Shown in pieces: positions 1-8,455 of a stretch of 64,000 bases of DNA (the stretch's first letter is position 1; each line of letters begins with the position of its first letter). The position numbers were made by a program, and so were the translations under genes. Origin of the DNA: Mucilaginibacter_A sp050955045 (GTDB taxonomy: Bacteria > Bacteroidota > Bacteroidia > Sphingobacteriales > Sphingobacteriaceae); contig JBPBQV010000004.1 of NCBI GenBank assembly GCA_050955045.1, positions 1 through 64,000 on the forward strand. Direction: 5' to 3'. The notes under the pieces are model-generated. The model was not told where the DNA came from, made no database searches, and was given only the letters and a program-made list of their open reading frames with translations.

Positions 1-98
1 ACAAAAAAGCCTGTTTATTAAACGGTTATGATGATATTGATTATGTGTTGAATAATCAGGATTGGATTACAACTTATGAAAGAAGTAAGGTAATATAG
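1..98 (+). CDS. leuD: 3-isopropylmalate dehydratase small subunit, C-terminal end (partial)
   Basis: Reading from base 3, an open frame runs to a TAG at 96-98 and ends in LLNGYDDIDYVLNNQDWI followed by a short basic tail. This is the usual C-terminus of LeuD, the small subunit that with LeuC isomerises 2-isopropylmalate to 3-isopropylmalate in leucine synthesis. The start lies left of the window. leuB follows on the same strand 157 bases on, which supports the call. Only about 31 residues are visible, so the assignment rests on this motif and on gene order. Confidence 0.8.
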   Translation, partial: KKACLLNGYDDIDYVLNNQDWITTYERSKVI

Positions 99-113
99 TT
101 AGTTTTTGCGCGC

Positions 114-219
114 TGTCATTTCGACCGTAGGGAGAAATCTTCATTGAAGCAGTAAGATCAAATGCTTCTTTTATCAAATAAAAATTGGAATAAGATTTCT
201 CCCTTCGGTCGAAATGACA
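114..219. repeat. REP-like palindromic element, copy 1
   Basis: An imperfect inverted repeat has outer arms at 114-141 (TGTCATTTCGACCGTAGGGA and onward) and 192-219, its complement ending in TCGAAATGACA. The loop holds one copy of the dispersed word ATGCTTCTTTTA at 162-173. The element lies between leuD and leuB. An in-frame ATG at 214 sits in its right arm and should not be taken as the leuB start. Related copies lie at 18055, 24505 and 32864. Confidence 0.85.
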
Positions 220-255
220 AATCGAACAAAAGCAGATAACAACACGAATATAATA

Positions 256-1347
256 ATGGCAAAAAAACACATATTAATCATTCCCGGTGATGGCATTGGC
301 CCGGAAGTTACAACTTGGGGAAAGGCTGTTTTAGAACAAATTGCTGCACAATACAACCATGAATTCACGTTTGATACGGCTTTGATGGGACACGTCGCAA
401 TTGAAGCCACCGGAAATCCATTGCCAGATGAAACGCTGGAAAAAGCGCGAAACAGCGATGCTATTCTTTTTGGTGCCGTTGGCCATGCCAAATATGATAA
501 CGATCCATCTTTAAAAGTACGGCCGGAACAAGGTTTATTAAAGATTCGAAAAGAACTTGGTTTGTATGCCAATTTACGCCCGATTCTATTATTTGACGAA
601 TTGCTGGATGCTTCCAGTTTAAAACCAGAAATTTTAAAAGGAACTGATATTTTGTTTTTCCGCGAATTGACAGGCGATGTTTATTTCGGAGAGAAAAACC
701 GCAGTGAAGACCGAAATACAGCTTCGGATTTGATGATTTATCACCGTTATGAAATTGAACGCATCGCTCGAAAAGCTTATGAAGCAGCGCGTTTGCGTCG
801 CCATAAATTGTGTTCTGTAGATAAAGCAAACGTTCTGGAATCTTCCCGTTTATGGCGCGAAGTGGTTCAGGAAATCGCTAAGGAATATCCAGATGTTGAA
901 ACTGAACATATGTTTATTGATAACGCGGCCATGCAATTGGTTAAAAATCCGAAGAAATTTGATGTGGTTTTAACAGCCAATCTGTTTGGTGATATTTTAA
1001 CAGACGAAGCTTCGCAGATTGCCGGTTCTATGGGCATGCTGGCTTCAGCTTCTGTTGGAGATGGAACTGGTTTTTTTGAACCGATTCATGGTTCGGCACA
1101 TGATATTGCCGGAAAAAATATTGCCAATCCGCTCGCTTCTATCCTATCCGTTGCGCTGATGCTGGAAATTGGTTTCGGCCTGAAAGAAGAAGCAAAAACA
1201 GTAACCAATGCGGTGGAACAAACACTGAAAAATGGTTACCGAACATCAGATATTGCTAACACAAAAGACGACGTAACCAAAGTTTTGGGAACAGAACAAA
1301 TGGGACAGAAACTGCTGGAACATTTACAACAAACCGTTTTATCATGA
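256..1347 (+). CDS. leuB: 3-isopropylmalate dehydrogenase
   Basis: Oxidatively decarboxylates 3-isopropylmalate to 2-oxoisocaproate with NAD+, a cytosolic step of leucine synthesis. The protein begins MAKKHILIIPGDGIGPEV (nucleotide-site glycine motif near residues 11-18). It has the substrate arginine segment RPEQGLLKIRK near 86-96, the catalytic lysine in DKANVLE near 190, the metal-binding aspartates in FGDILTDEASQIAGSMGM near 243-247, and EPIHGSAHDIAGKNIANP near 275. At 363 residues it has the family's usual length. I chose ATG 256 because an upstream in-frame ATG at 214 lies inside a REP-like palindrome and would add 14 unrelated residues. The next gene overlaps its stop by 4 bases. Confidence 0.97.
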   Translation: MAKKHILIIPGDGIGPEVTTWGKAVLEQIAAQYNHEFTFDTALMGHVAIEATGNPLPDETLEKARNSDAILFGAVGHAKYDNDPSLKVRPEQGLLKIRKELGLYANLRPILLFDELLDASSLKPEILKGTDILFFRELTGDVYFGEKNRSEDRNTASDLMIYHRYEIERIARKAYEAARLRRHKLCSVDKANVLESSRLWREVVQEIAKEYPDVETEHMFIDNAAMQLVKNPKKFDVVLTANLFGDILTDEASQIAGSMGMLASASVGDGTGFFEPIHGSAHDIAGKNIANPLASILSVALMLEIGFGLKEEAKTVTNAVEQTLKNGYRTSDIANTKDDVTKVLGTEQMGQKLLEHLQQTVLS

Positions 1348-2111
1348 AATGGAACGCTGAACTGTACGACCAAAAACACGATTTCGTATTTAAATATGGA
1401 GAGAACTTTCTGCAAATACTGGAACCAAAAGCTGGAGAACATATTCTGGATTTAGGTTGCGGTTCTGGTTATCTCACGGATACAATTCGGCAGGAAGGCG
1501 CGGAGGTTTTAGGTGTGGACAGTTCCGCGGAAATGATTGAAAAAGCGAAAAACAATTACCCGAAAACAGAATTTAAAATAGCAGATGCAACTGATTTAGG
1601 TTACGATGCTTCTTTTAATGCTGTTTTTTCTAACGCGGTTTTACACTGGATCAAAGCTCCTGATCAGCCCAAGATGATAAATGCTGTTTTTAAGGCATTA
1701 AAACCGGGCGGCAGATTTGTAGCCGAAATGGGCGGCAAAGGAAACGTTGGTCAAATGATTTCTACATTAAGAAAAATTTTAGATCGATACGGTTATCAAC
1801 AGCAGGCAGAAATGAAATATCTGTTTTTTCCTTCCGTTGGAGAATATACTTCAGTGCTAGAAAAAGCTGGTTTTACAGTTACTTATGCAGCGCTTTTTGA
1901 TCGGGAAACTTTATTGCAGGATCAGGCAGAAGGCGTAAAAAAATGGATTACGATGTTTGCTTCCGACTTTTTTATCGGCATAAAAGAAGCACATCAACAA
2001 GAAATTCTGCAAAAACTCACCCAACAATTAGAACCGTATTACCAGCGCAACGGCGAGTGGTATGCAGATTATAAAAGATTAAGATTTATAGCGATAAAAG
2101 AAGTATCATAG
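1344..2111 (+). CDS. class I SAM-dependent methyltransferase
   Basis: A 255-residue Rossmann methyltransferase. The SAM-binding glycine motif ILDLGCGSG lies near residues 34-42, an acidic motif II (VLGVDSSAEM) near 55, and an ADATDL segment follows. The layout resembles trans-aconitate methyltransferase or ubiquinone/menaquinone methyltransferase-type enzymes, but nothing visible fixes the substrate. Its ATG overlaps the leuB stop (ATGA), so the two are probably translationally coupled. Its place inside a leucine operon is unusual. The frame contains four matches to the dispersed 12-base word (two complete copies at 1606 and 1681 on the minus strand, one at 2095 on plus, one near-match at 1981), the densest coding cluster in the window. 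Confidence 0.85.
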   Translation: MKWNAELYDQKHDFVFKYGENFLQILEPKAGEHILDLGCGSGYLTDTIRQEGAEVLGVDSSAEMIEKAKNNYPKTEFKIADATDLGYDASFNAVFSNAVLHWIKAPDQPKMINAVFKALKPGGRFVAEMGGKGNVGQMISTLRKILDRYGYQQQAEMKYLFFPSVGEYTSVLEKAGFTVTYAALFDRETLLQDQAEGVKKWITMFASDFFIGIKEAHQQEILQKLTQQLEPYYQRNGEWYADYKRLRFIAIKEVS

Positions 2112-2187
2112 ATTGAGTAGTAAGATATTAAACGCTTGATTTTAACTCGATACTAAATATTTGCTACTCCATATTAAAACAAAAAAC

Positions 2188-3702
2188 ATGTTACACGATC
2201 CCAATCATATATATATATTCGACACCACTTTGCGCGATGGCGAGCAGGTTCCCGGATGCCAGTTAACTACGTCTGAAAAAATCGAAATAGCCAGAGAACT
2301 CGAATTATTGGGCGTAGATGTAATTGAAGCTGGTTTCCCGATTTCCAGTCCGGGCGATTTTCAAAGCGTAGTCGAACTATCCAAAGTTATAAGAGAACCA
2401 ATCATTTGCGCTTTAACACGCGCCAACAAAGGTGATATTGATTCGGCTGTTGCTTCGCTGCAATATGCTAAACGACCGCGCATTCATACCGGGATTGGTG
2501 CTTCGGATATGCACATTCAATACAAATTTAACAGTACGCGCGATGAAATTTTGGCACGAGGTGTTGATGCTGTGAAATATGCAAAATCGTTTGTAGAAGA
2601 TGTAGAGTTTTATGCTGAAGATGCTGGTCGCGCTGATCTGGAATATCTGGCCCGCATGATTGAAGCAGTAATTGCTGCTGGTGCAACAGTAGTTAACATC
2701 CCGGATACCAATGGCTATTGTTTGCCTGATGCTTATGGCGCGCGCATCCGTTATCTCAAAGAAAATGTAAAAAATATAGATCAGGCCATCATTTCGGTGC
2801 ATTGCCACAACGATTTGGGTTTGGCAACAGCAAATTCTATCGCTGGTGTACAAAACGGCGCGCGTCAGGTTGAATGTACGATCAACGGCATCGGCGAGCG
2901 TGCGGGAAATACCTCATTGGAAGAAGTCGCGATGATCTTGAAAACGCATCAAACTTTAAATTTACACTCAACTATCAACAGTAAAAAGTTTTATAGCCTG
3001 AGCAATATGGTGAGCCGGATGATGAACATGCCTGTGCAACCTAACAAAGCTATTGTGGGCAAAAATGCGTTTGCACATAGTTCCGGCATCCATCAGGATG
3101 GATTTTTGAAGCACCGGGAGAACTATGAGATCATCAACCCGGAAGATGTAGGCATTCCTTCCGCAGAAATTGTGCTGACTGCCAGAAGCGGCCGCCACGC
3201 GTTGAAACATCATCTGGAACGCTTGGGTTATGTGATTGGAAAAGTAAATCTAGATGAAGTTTATCATCGTTTTTTAACCTTGGCCGATCAGAAAAAAGAA
3301 ATAAATGATAACGATTTATTTTTTTTGATGGGTGATGGTACGGAAGGCAATTACAACGCCAGCAGTATCAAAATGAAATCGCTAAAAGTAGTGATGGGTG
3401 AAAATACTATGCCGGAAGCAACCGTAATTTTAGAAATCAGCAGTGAAGAAAAAAGTGCTACGGCAACCGGAAACGGACCGGTAAATGCAACCATCAAAGC
3501 AATCGAAAGCATTATCGGCAAAAAACCAAGTCTGAAAGAATTTAATATCCAGGCGATGCACGGCGGCAGCGATGATATCAGCCGCGTAGATATGATGCTT
3601 CTTTTAGATGGCAAAAGTTATGATGGCTACGGTTTTAGCACCGATATTGTACGTGCCTCTGCCAATGCTTATTTAGATGCTGTTAACAAATTTTTATCCT
3701 GA
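2188..3702 (+). CDS. leuA: 2-isopropylmalate synthase
   Basis: Condenses acetyl-CoA with 2-oxoisovalerate, the first committed step to leucine. The DRE-TIM barrel starts with FDTTLRDGEQVPG (residues 11-23). The metal-binding HxH is in SVHCHNDLGLATANS near 205, followed by NGIGERAGN. The C-terminal third (about 365-504) matches the LeuA allosteric domain, ending with the GGSDDISRVDMMLLLDG region. Length is 504 residues. An upstream in-frame TTG at 2161 would add MLLHIKTKN, but ATG 2188 places the conserved core as in relatives. The start of ilvA shares one base with its stop. Leucine feedback inhibition is expected from the domain and was not shown here. Confidence 0.96.
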   Translation: MLHDPNHIYIFDTTLRDGEQVPGCQLTTSEKIEIARELELLGVDVIEAGFPISSPGDFQSVVELSKVIREPIICALTRANKGDIDSAVASLQYAKRPRIHTGIGASDMHIQYKFNSTRDEILARGVDAVKYAKSFVEDVEFYAEDAGRADLEYLARMIEAVIAAGATVVNIPDTNGYCLPDAYGARIRYLKENVKNIDQAIISVHCHNDLGLATANSIAGVQNGARQVECTINGIGERAGNTSLEEVAMILKTHQTLNLHSTINSKKFYSLSNMVSRMMNMPVQPNKAIVGKNAFAHSSGIHQDGFLKHRENYEIINPEDVGIPSAEIVLTARSGRHALKHHLERLGYVIGKVNLDEVYHRFLTLADQKKEINDNDLFFLMGDGTEGNYNASSIKMKSLKVVMGENTMPEATVILEISSEEKSATATGNGPVNATIKAIESIIGKKPSLKEFNIQAMHGGSDDISRVDMMLLLDGKSYDGYGFSTDIVRASANAYLDAVNKFLS

Positions 3703-4955
3703 TGATACTGTTACAAGAAGTATTAAAAATCGATTCTACTGCTGCACTGGAACGTTTAAAAAGTGTAGTTAAGAGAACTCCGCTGGAATATAATGCGCGC
3801 TTATCCGAAAAATATCAGTGCGAAATTTATCTCAAAAGAGAAGATCTGCAAATTGTTCGTTCCTACAAATTGCGCGGTGCTTATAACCTCATTAGTCAGC
3901 TAAACCAGGTACAATTAGACCATGGCATAGTTTGCGCAAGTGCAGGCAACCATGCACAAGGTGTGGCTTTTTCGTGCAATAAATTAGGAACCAAAGGCAC
4001 TATTTTTATGCCGGAGATTACACCGAAACAAAAAGTAAATCAGACAAACAGGTTTGGCAACGGACAAATCGAAATTGTTTTGGCTGGCGATACGTTTGAT
4101 GACTGTTTACGGGAAGCGTTAATTTACACAGAAAAACACGGTTTAACGTTTATTCCGCCGTTTGACCATCCTTTAGTTATCGAAGGACAAGGAACCGTTG
4201 GCGTAGAAATTTTGCAGCAACTGCCGGATGCGGATGTGGTAATTTTACCAGTTGGCGGTGGCGGCTTAGCGGCCGGAGTTGGCAATTATTTTAATCAAGC
4301 TAAACCGGATACAATGTTAATTGGTGCAGAGCCGGAAGGCGCTCCGTCAATGTTTGAAGCTTTTAAAAACGAAAAACCGGTTACTTTAGATAGCATCAAT
4401 AAGTTTGTAGATGGTGCTTCTGTAAAACGTGTAGGCGCACTTAATTATAAAATGTGCAGTGAAGTGTTGGATGAAATGCTGCTGATTCCGGAAGGAAAAG
4501 TGTGTACCACCATTTTGAAATTGTATAATGATGATGCTATTGTTGCAGAACCAGCGGGCGCATTATCTATCGCGGCATTAGATTTTTGTAAAGATAAAAT
4601 CATTGGTAAAAAAGTGGTTTGCGTGCTCAGCGGCGGTAATAATGATATTGACCGTTTGCAGGAAATTAAAGAACGCTCTTTAATTTATGAAGGTTTAAAG
4701 CATTATTTCATCATCCGTTTCCCGCAGCGGCCTGGTGCTTTACGCTTGTTTGCCAATAAAATTTTGGGGCCGAATGATGATATTACTCGTTTTGAATTTG
4801 TAAAGAAAACTGAGCGCGAAAGCGGACCGGCTTTGGTTTGTATCGAATTGCAGTTTAAAGAAGATTACAACTCGTTAATTAACCGCATGAAAGAACATCG
4901 TTTTGATTATAAGGAAATTAACAATGATAACAACCTGTTTGAATATTTTATTTAA
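3702..4955 (+). CDS. ilvA: threonine dehydratase (threonine ammonia-lyase)
   Basis: PLP-dependent deamination of threonine to 2-oxobutyrate, the entry to isoleucine. The PLP lysine is K56 in SYKLRGAYN. The phosphate-cup motif SAGNHAQGVAF is near residue 86, and the glycine loop PVGGGGLAAG is near 183. After about residue 335 (HYFIIRFPQRPGALRLFA) there is a single ACT-like regulatory domain, shorter than the double domain of E. coli IlvA, which fits its 417 residues. It is the last gene of the leu operon (TGATG overlap with leuA). It converges with, and overlaps by 4 bases, the ABC ATPase gene on the other strand, leaving no room for a separate terminator. Confidence 0.95.
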   Translation: MILLQEVLKIDSTAALERLKSVVKRTPLEYNARLSEKYQCEIYLKREDLQIVRSYKLRGAYNLISQLNQVQLDHGIVCASAGNHAQGVAFSCNKLGTKGTIFMPEITPKQKVNQTNRFGNGQIEIVLAGDTFDDCLREALIYTEKHGLTFIPPFDHPLVIEGQGTVGVEILQQLPDADVVILPVGGGGLAAGVGNYFNQAKPDTMLIGAEPEGAPSMFEAFKNEKPVTLDSINKFVDGASVKRVGALNYKMCSEVLDEMLLIPEGKVCTTILKLYNDDAIVAEPAGALSIAALDFCKDKIIGKKVVCVLSGGNNDIDRLQEIKERSLIYEGLKHYFIIRFPQRPGALRLFANKILGPNDDITRFEFVKKTERESGPALVCIELQFKEDYNSLINRMKEHRFDYKEINNDNNLFEYFI

Positions 4956-5968
4956 GCAGGTTCTTCTTCAAAAGTTAAAAATTTCCTGATGCCAACATTC
5001 ACACAATCGCCCATATGGAAATTTCCGGTCAACAGGTTGATCATTTTAAAGTTGATTGTACCATTGCTTAAAATCAGTTCTTCGTAAAATCCTTTGAATA
5101 AAACAGCTTCAACTGTACATAAATTCTCAATGCTGTTTTTATCGATAAAAAAATCTTCTGCATAAATCAGTACAGTTTTTTTATCTGTTTGAATGCCAAG
5201 CGATGCTGCTTTTATACTGGTAAAAACAGTACCGCTGGCTAGCAAAGTTGCAGTATATAATTTTTTTGGTTGCTGATATAATTGCTTCGGAGTTCCGGTT
5301 TCTACAATTTCACCATCTTTCAAAACAACTAATTCATCTGCCAGCGATAAAACTTCCTGCGGATCATGCGAAACCAAAATTACTGTTAAACCTGTTTGCT
5401 GCACAATCTGCCGGATATCCTGCTGCAAATTATCTCTAAAAGAAGCATCAACCTGATTAAAAGGCTCATCCAGCAATAATACTTTCGGATTGGAAACCAG
5501 CGCGCGCGCAATAGAAACCCGCTGACGTTCGCCACCGCTTAAATCGGCCACACGGCGTTCCTTCAGATCTAGCAAACGCAGTTGCTGCAAAACTTCCGTT
5601 GTTTTTGCTGATTTATAATCCAGATTGGTATTGGGCAGCAGCGAAGCCACATTATCCCAAACTTTAGCGTAATGGTTAAGATGATCGGATTGCTGCGTAA
5701 CCATTTTCATTTGCTCGTGGCCGGGAATCAGTTTTTCTGCCGGGCCCCAAACGCGTTCGTCCATCAACCTAACTTGGCCTGCATCAGCATCAATCAAACC
5801 ATAAATTAAGTTGAGCAAAGTTGATTTTCCGCTTCCGCTACGGCCAATAATGGCAGTAATTTTTCCTGGTTTAATCTCCAGCGATACTTCTTTTATGCCC
5901 GAAAAAACTTTGCTGGTGTAAGATTTGGTTATGTTTTTGATCTGCAAAAAAGGTATTGGTTCCGTCAT
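4952..5968 (-). CDS. ABC transporter ATP-binding protein, permease not adjacent
   Basis: A 338-residue ABC ATPase with Walker A GRSGSGKST (residues 42-50), signature LSGGERQRVSIARAL (about 144), Walker B VLLLDEPF (about 166) and the switch histidine in ILVSHD. After about residue 235 there is an extension resembling the regulatory tail of PotA/FbpC/ModC-type importers. No permease or binding protein lies beside it, so substrate and partner are unknown. The start ATG at 5968 is followed directly by the nucleotide-binding domain. The next upstream gene is 71 bases away and has its own terminator, so this gene is probably transcribed alone. Confidence 0.88.
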   Translation of the reverse strand: MTEPIPFLQIKNITKSYTSKVFSGIKEVSLEIKPGKITAIIGRSGSGKSTLLNLIYGLIDADAGQVRLMDERVWGPAEKLIPGHEQMKMVTQQSDHLNHYAKVWDNVASLLPNTNLDYKSAKTTEVLQQLRLLDLKERRVADLSGGERQRVSIARALVSNPKVLLLDEPFNQVDASFRDNLQQDIRQIVQQTGLTVILVSHDPQEVLSLADELVVLKDGEIVETGTPKQLYQQPKKLYTATLLASGTVFTSIKAASLGIQTDKKTVLIYAEDFFIDKNSIENLCTVEAVLFKGFYEELILSNGTINFKMINLLTGNFHMGDCVNVGIRKFLTFEEEPA

Positions 5969-5991
5969 GTTTCAAAAGTACATAAAACAAA

Positions 5992-6018
5992 AAATCCCGG
6001 TTAAATAAACCGGGATTT
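5992..6018 (-). terminator. Rho-independent terminator after the outer-membrane barrel gene
   Basis: Perfect 11-base arms (AAATCCCGGTT and AACCGGGATTT) surround a 5-base loop. Read on the minus strand, a T-rich run follows. It lies 22 bases past the stop of the gene at 6040-6852. Confidence 0.85.
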
Positions 6019-6039
6019 AGTTATATATAATGTTTGGAT

Positions 6040-6852
6040 TTAAAGCCCAAACGTCAATCCAAAATCCATACTTTTTAAACCGTTTTGGTCGGGGCTGTTT
6101 TCAAACATGCCATTCCCATAATATTTTATGAACAAACCTGTGCTTTTATAGCCAGCTCTTGCATAAGCGCCGTAACGAAACTGGGTGAAATGGTAGTTAT
6201 CATAAAACTTCTTTTTGCCGAAATCATCACTTTTTTGTTTCACTTTTCCGTTCAGTAAAAATCCAACTTCTGGTCCAATTGTAAAGTGGAATTTGTTTCC
6301 TTTTTTATTGTCTTTTGTTCGCAAATCAAAAGCTAAAGGAAAACGCACGTAACTGGCCGAAAACCGGTTTTTATCATAATTAACCTGATCTGTTGTATAA
6401 GTCAAGGTTGAAGCATTTTCCTGAATGGTAATATCCTGGCGCAAACGAATCAAAGTCCAATCAAAACCGCCCGCCAAGTAAATTTTAAAATACGAGTTGA
6501 AACGATAACCCATTTGCAGCACATCAAATCCAACGTAAGCTGTTTTGCCGCCTCTGTAATCCAAGAACTGGTTTTTTGGTGATAGCGTAAAACTGCCGTT
6601 ATCAATCAGTCTGGAAAAACCAAGATCAAAGCGCGAAAAAGTAAGGCCGAAATTAAAATTTGATGCTTTTTTTATCACCCTTGGTTTAACTGTATCTGTT
6701 ACAGATTTAGTTTTCGTGCTAAACAATAATTTGTACCCGTGTTTTTTGGTACGTGAAGTATCGGTTTGTGTAGCAGCAGAATCTGTTTTGGTTTGCGAAA
6801 AAGCGGTAGTTAGTAGTCCGTAAAACATCGCGGTAATTAGTAAACGTTTCAT
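6040..6852 (-). CDS. probable outer-membrane beta-barrel protein
   Basis: A 270-residue exported protein. The N-terminus MKRLLITAMFYGLLTTAFSQ is a good signal peptide. A charged linker follows, then alternating aromatic beta strands (FNFGLTFSRFDLGFSRL, YVGFDVLQMGYRFNSYF, FDWTLIRLRQDITI) and a terminal aromatic strand ending FGLTFGL, typical of small Bacteroidota outer-membrane barrels (PorT-like). I chose the ATG at 6852; an open frame extends to 6942 but overlaps the upstream gene and would bury the signal peptide. It lies 22 bases after the single-span protein gene and ends the sigma-factor module, so it may be a target of, or work with, that system. Function unknown. Confidence 0.75.
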   Translation of the reverse strand: MKRLLITAMFYGLLTTAFSQTKTDSAATQTDTSRTKKHGYKLLFSTKTKSVTDTVKPRVIKKASNFNFGLTFSRFDLGFSRLIDNGSFTLSPKNQFLDYRGGKTAYVGFDVLQMGYRFNSYFKIYLAGGFDWTLIRLRQDITIQENASTLTYTTDQVNYDKNRFSASYVRFPLAFDLRTKDNKKGNKFHFTIGPEVGFLLNGKVKQKSDDFGKKKFYDNYHFTQFRYGAYARAGYKSTGLFIKYYGNGMFENSPDQNGLKSMDFGLTFGL

Positions 6853-6874
6853 ATATAGAATAATTAAGATTAGG

Positions 6875-7666
6875 TTATTTTTCTTTTTTGATACTGATAA
6901 TGCCCAAATTAATGCCGGTAACATTAGATTCATCGCCATCATCGCTATCCGTAAATTCGATGAGTTTATCCTGTCTTTTATCTACTTTAGCCATCACCAA
7001 ATTTACGACATCTCCAATGCTGCGGATACCTTTACGTTTGGTAACAACGGCTGGCGTACTGTTTTTAGCAGGTAAATTTTGAGGTTTAACTATTGCTGCA
7101 ACGGTTTCTTCATCACCAGCTTTAATACTAAAACGTGTAGAAGTATCCGGCACAACTACAATTCTGGAAGTTATAAGCGAAGCAGCAATTGTATTATTTT
7201 TCTTCTCCGGTTGAATGTTTGCCACCAGCATTTCATCTGTAAGTTTAAGTTCGGAAGTTACATTCGGAGCCAGAATAATTACACGTTTTTTACTGCTGCT
7301 TTTACTTTGACGTGCTGTTTTTACTTCCTTATTTTTATCCGATAAAAGAAGCATCGGTTCATCTGATTTAATATTTTCCGTTTGTTCCACAACAGATTTC
7401 TGTTGTTCAAGTTTTGCTTTGGTTATTCTATTCGGAACAGTTTTTTTAACCAACGTATTATTTTTTTGAAGCAATAATAAGCCCACAGAAATCATTACAA
7501 TTATACTTGCAGCAATTTTTAACACCGAAACAATACTTTTTTTCTTGTTTTTATTATGGCTGATCTGATCTGTTAGATTATTCCAAACCATTTCATTTGG
7601 CTCCACTTCCAAGTCATTCAGTTTCGACTGAAAAAGTTCATCCAGTTCTTTATCCGAAATTTTCAT
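6875..7666 (-). CDS. single-span membrane protein, probable anti-sigma factor
   Basis: 263 residues with an acidic N-terminal cytoplasmic part (MKISDKELDELFQSKLNDLE), one transmembrane span near residues 48-66 (VLKIAASIIVMISVGLLLL) and a long low-complexity periplasmic part. The order and the 17-base overlap with the ECF sigma gene suggest it holds that sigma factor at the membrane. No FecR or zinc anti-sigma motif (HxxxCxxC) is visible, so the role rests on context. A copy of the dispersed word lies in the frame at 7343-7354. Confidence 0.7.
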   Translation of the reverse strand: MKISDKELDELFQSKLNDLEVEPNEMVWNNLTDQISHNKNKKKSIVSVLKIAASIIVMISVGLLLLQKNNTLVKKTVPNRITKAKLEQQKSVVEQTENIKSDEPMLLLSDKNKEVKTARQSKSSSKKRVIILAPNVTSELKLTDEMLVANIQPEKKNNTIAASLITSRIVVVPDTSTRFSIKAGDEETVAAIVKPQNLPAKNSTPAVVTKRKGIRSIGDVVNLVMAKVDKRQDKLIEFTDSDDGDESNVTGINLGIISIKKEK

Positions 7667-8216
7667 ACTTCAACCTTTCCGTTTTAACAATCATTTCTTT
7701 TAAAATCGTCCGCGCTCTGGACAATTGCGATTTTGATGCACCTTCGCTAATGTTCAGCATTTCACCAATTTCTTTATGCGAATAACCTTCTATCGCATAT
7801 AAATTAAAAACCATACGGTAACCTGGCGATAACGTTTGGATGATAGCCAGCAAATCTTTTGCTTCCAAACTGCTTGCTGCAGTAGCATTTACTGTTTGCT
7901 CTGCGCCTGGCGTATCCATATCAACCAGTTGCATCATCTTGTGGTGTTTCCGGTAATATTCAATAGAACTGTGTACCATAATACGCCTTACCCAACCTTC
8001 AAAAGAACCTTCTCCGCGATAATCATTCAATTTGTTAAATACTTTGATAAACCCGTTTTGCAACATATCTTCCGCTTCCATTTTGTCAACCGCATAACGC
8101 ACACAAACACCTAACATTTTAGCAGCATAAAGTTTGTACAAAGCTTGCTGCGCTTTTGGATTGCCGGCCTGGCAACCAGATATGATGTTAGTTAAATTGT
8201 GGTCTAAAAGCGTCAT
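7650..8216 (-). CDS. RNA polymerase sigma factor, ECF subfamily
   Basis: 188 residues with both ECF sigma regions. Region 2 spans about 25-95 (AEDMLQNGFIKVFNKLNDY, then FEGWVRRIMVHSSIEYYRK). Region 4 spans about 125-180 with the helix-turn-helix GYSHKEIGEMLNISEGASKSQ. It would direct core RNA polymerase to a small regulon. It is first of three overlapping or closely spaced minus-strand genes and overlaps the next by 17 bases, the usual sigma/anti-sigma layout. The divergent AsmA-like gene begins 239 bases away. No promoter motif could be assigned in that gap. Confidence 0.93.
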   Translation of the reverse strand: MTLLDHNLTNIISGCQAGNPKAQQALYKLYAAKMLGVCVRYAVDKMEAEDMLQNGFIKVFNKLNDYRGEGSFEGWVRRIMVHSSIEYYRKHHKMMQLVDMDTPGAEQTVNATAASSLEAKDLLAIIQTLSPGYRMVFNLYAIEGYSHKEIGEMLNISEGASKSQLSRARTILKEMIVKTERLKYENFG

Positions 8217-8455
8217 TCACAAACAAGATGATGATTATGCTAAAATGGTTGCACGGTTAAAAATTATTTTTCGGGATACTGTTTTTATCACCTTAAAAAA
8301 ACAACATCCGGATTTTATATACGTTAAAAAAACTTATTTTGAAGCTTCTATTATTACTTCGCATTAATCAAAAAACAAAGCATAATTTTCATTACCGATA
8401 TGCTATTTTAAGCAAACAAAGTAAACCTTAAATCATTAGCTAATAAACTTTTTAT

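Noticed and set aside
214..255. In-frame ATG upstream of leuB giving a 377-residue protein
   Set aside because: The ATG lies in a REP-like palindrome arm and the extra residues are unlike LeuB N-termini. ATG 256 gives the family start.
6853..6942. N-terminal extension of the outer-membrane barrel protein
   Set aside because: It overlaps the preceding gene and would place the signal peptide internally. ATG 6852 gives a normal signal sequence.
8134..8367. Plus-strand open frame of 77 codons before the AsmA-like gene
   Set aside because: It overlaps the 5' end of the sigma factor gene on the other strand and has no recognisable features.
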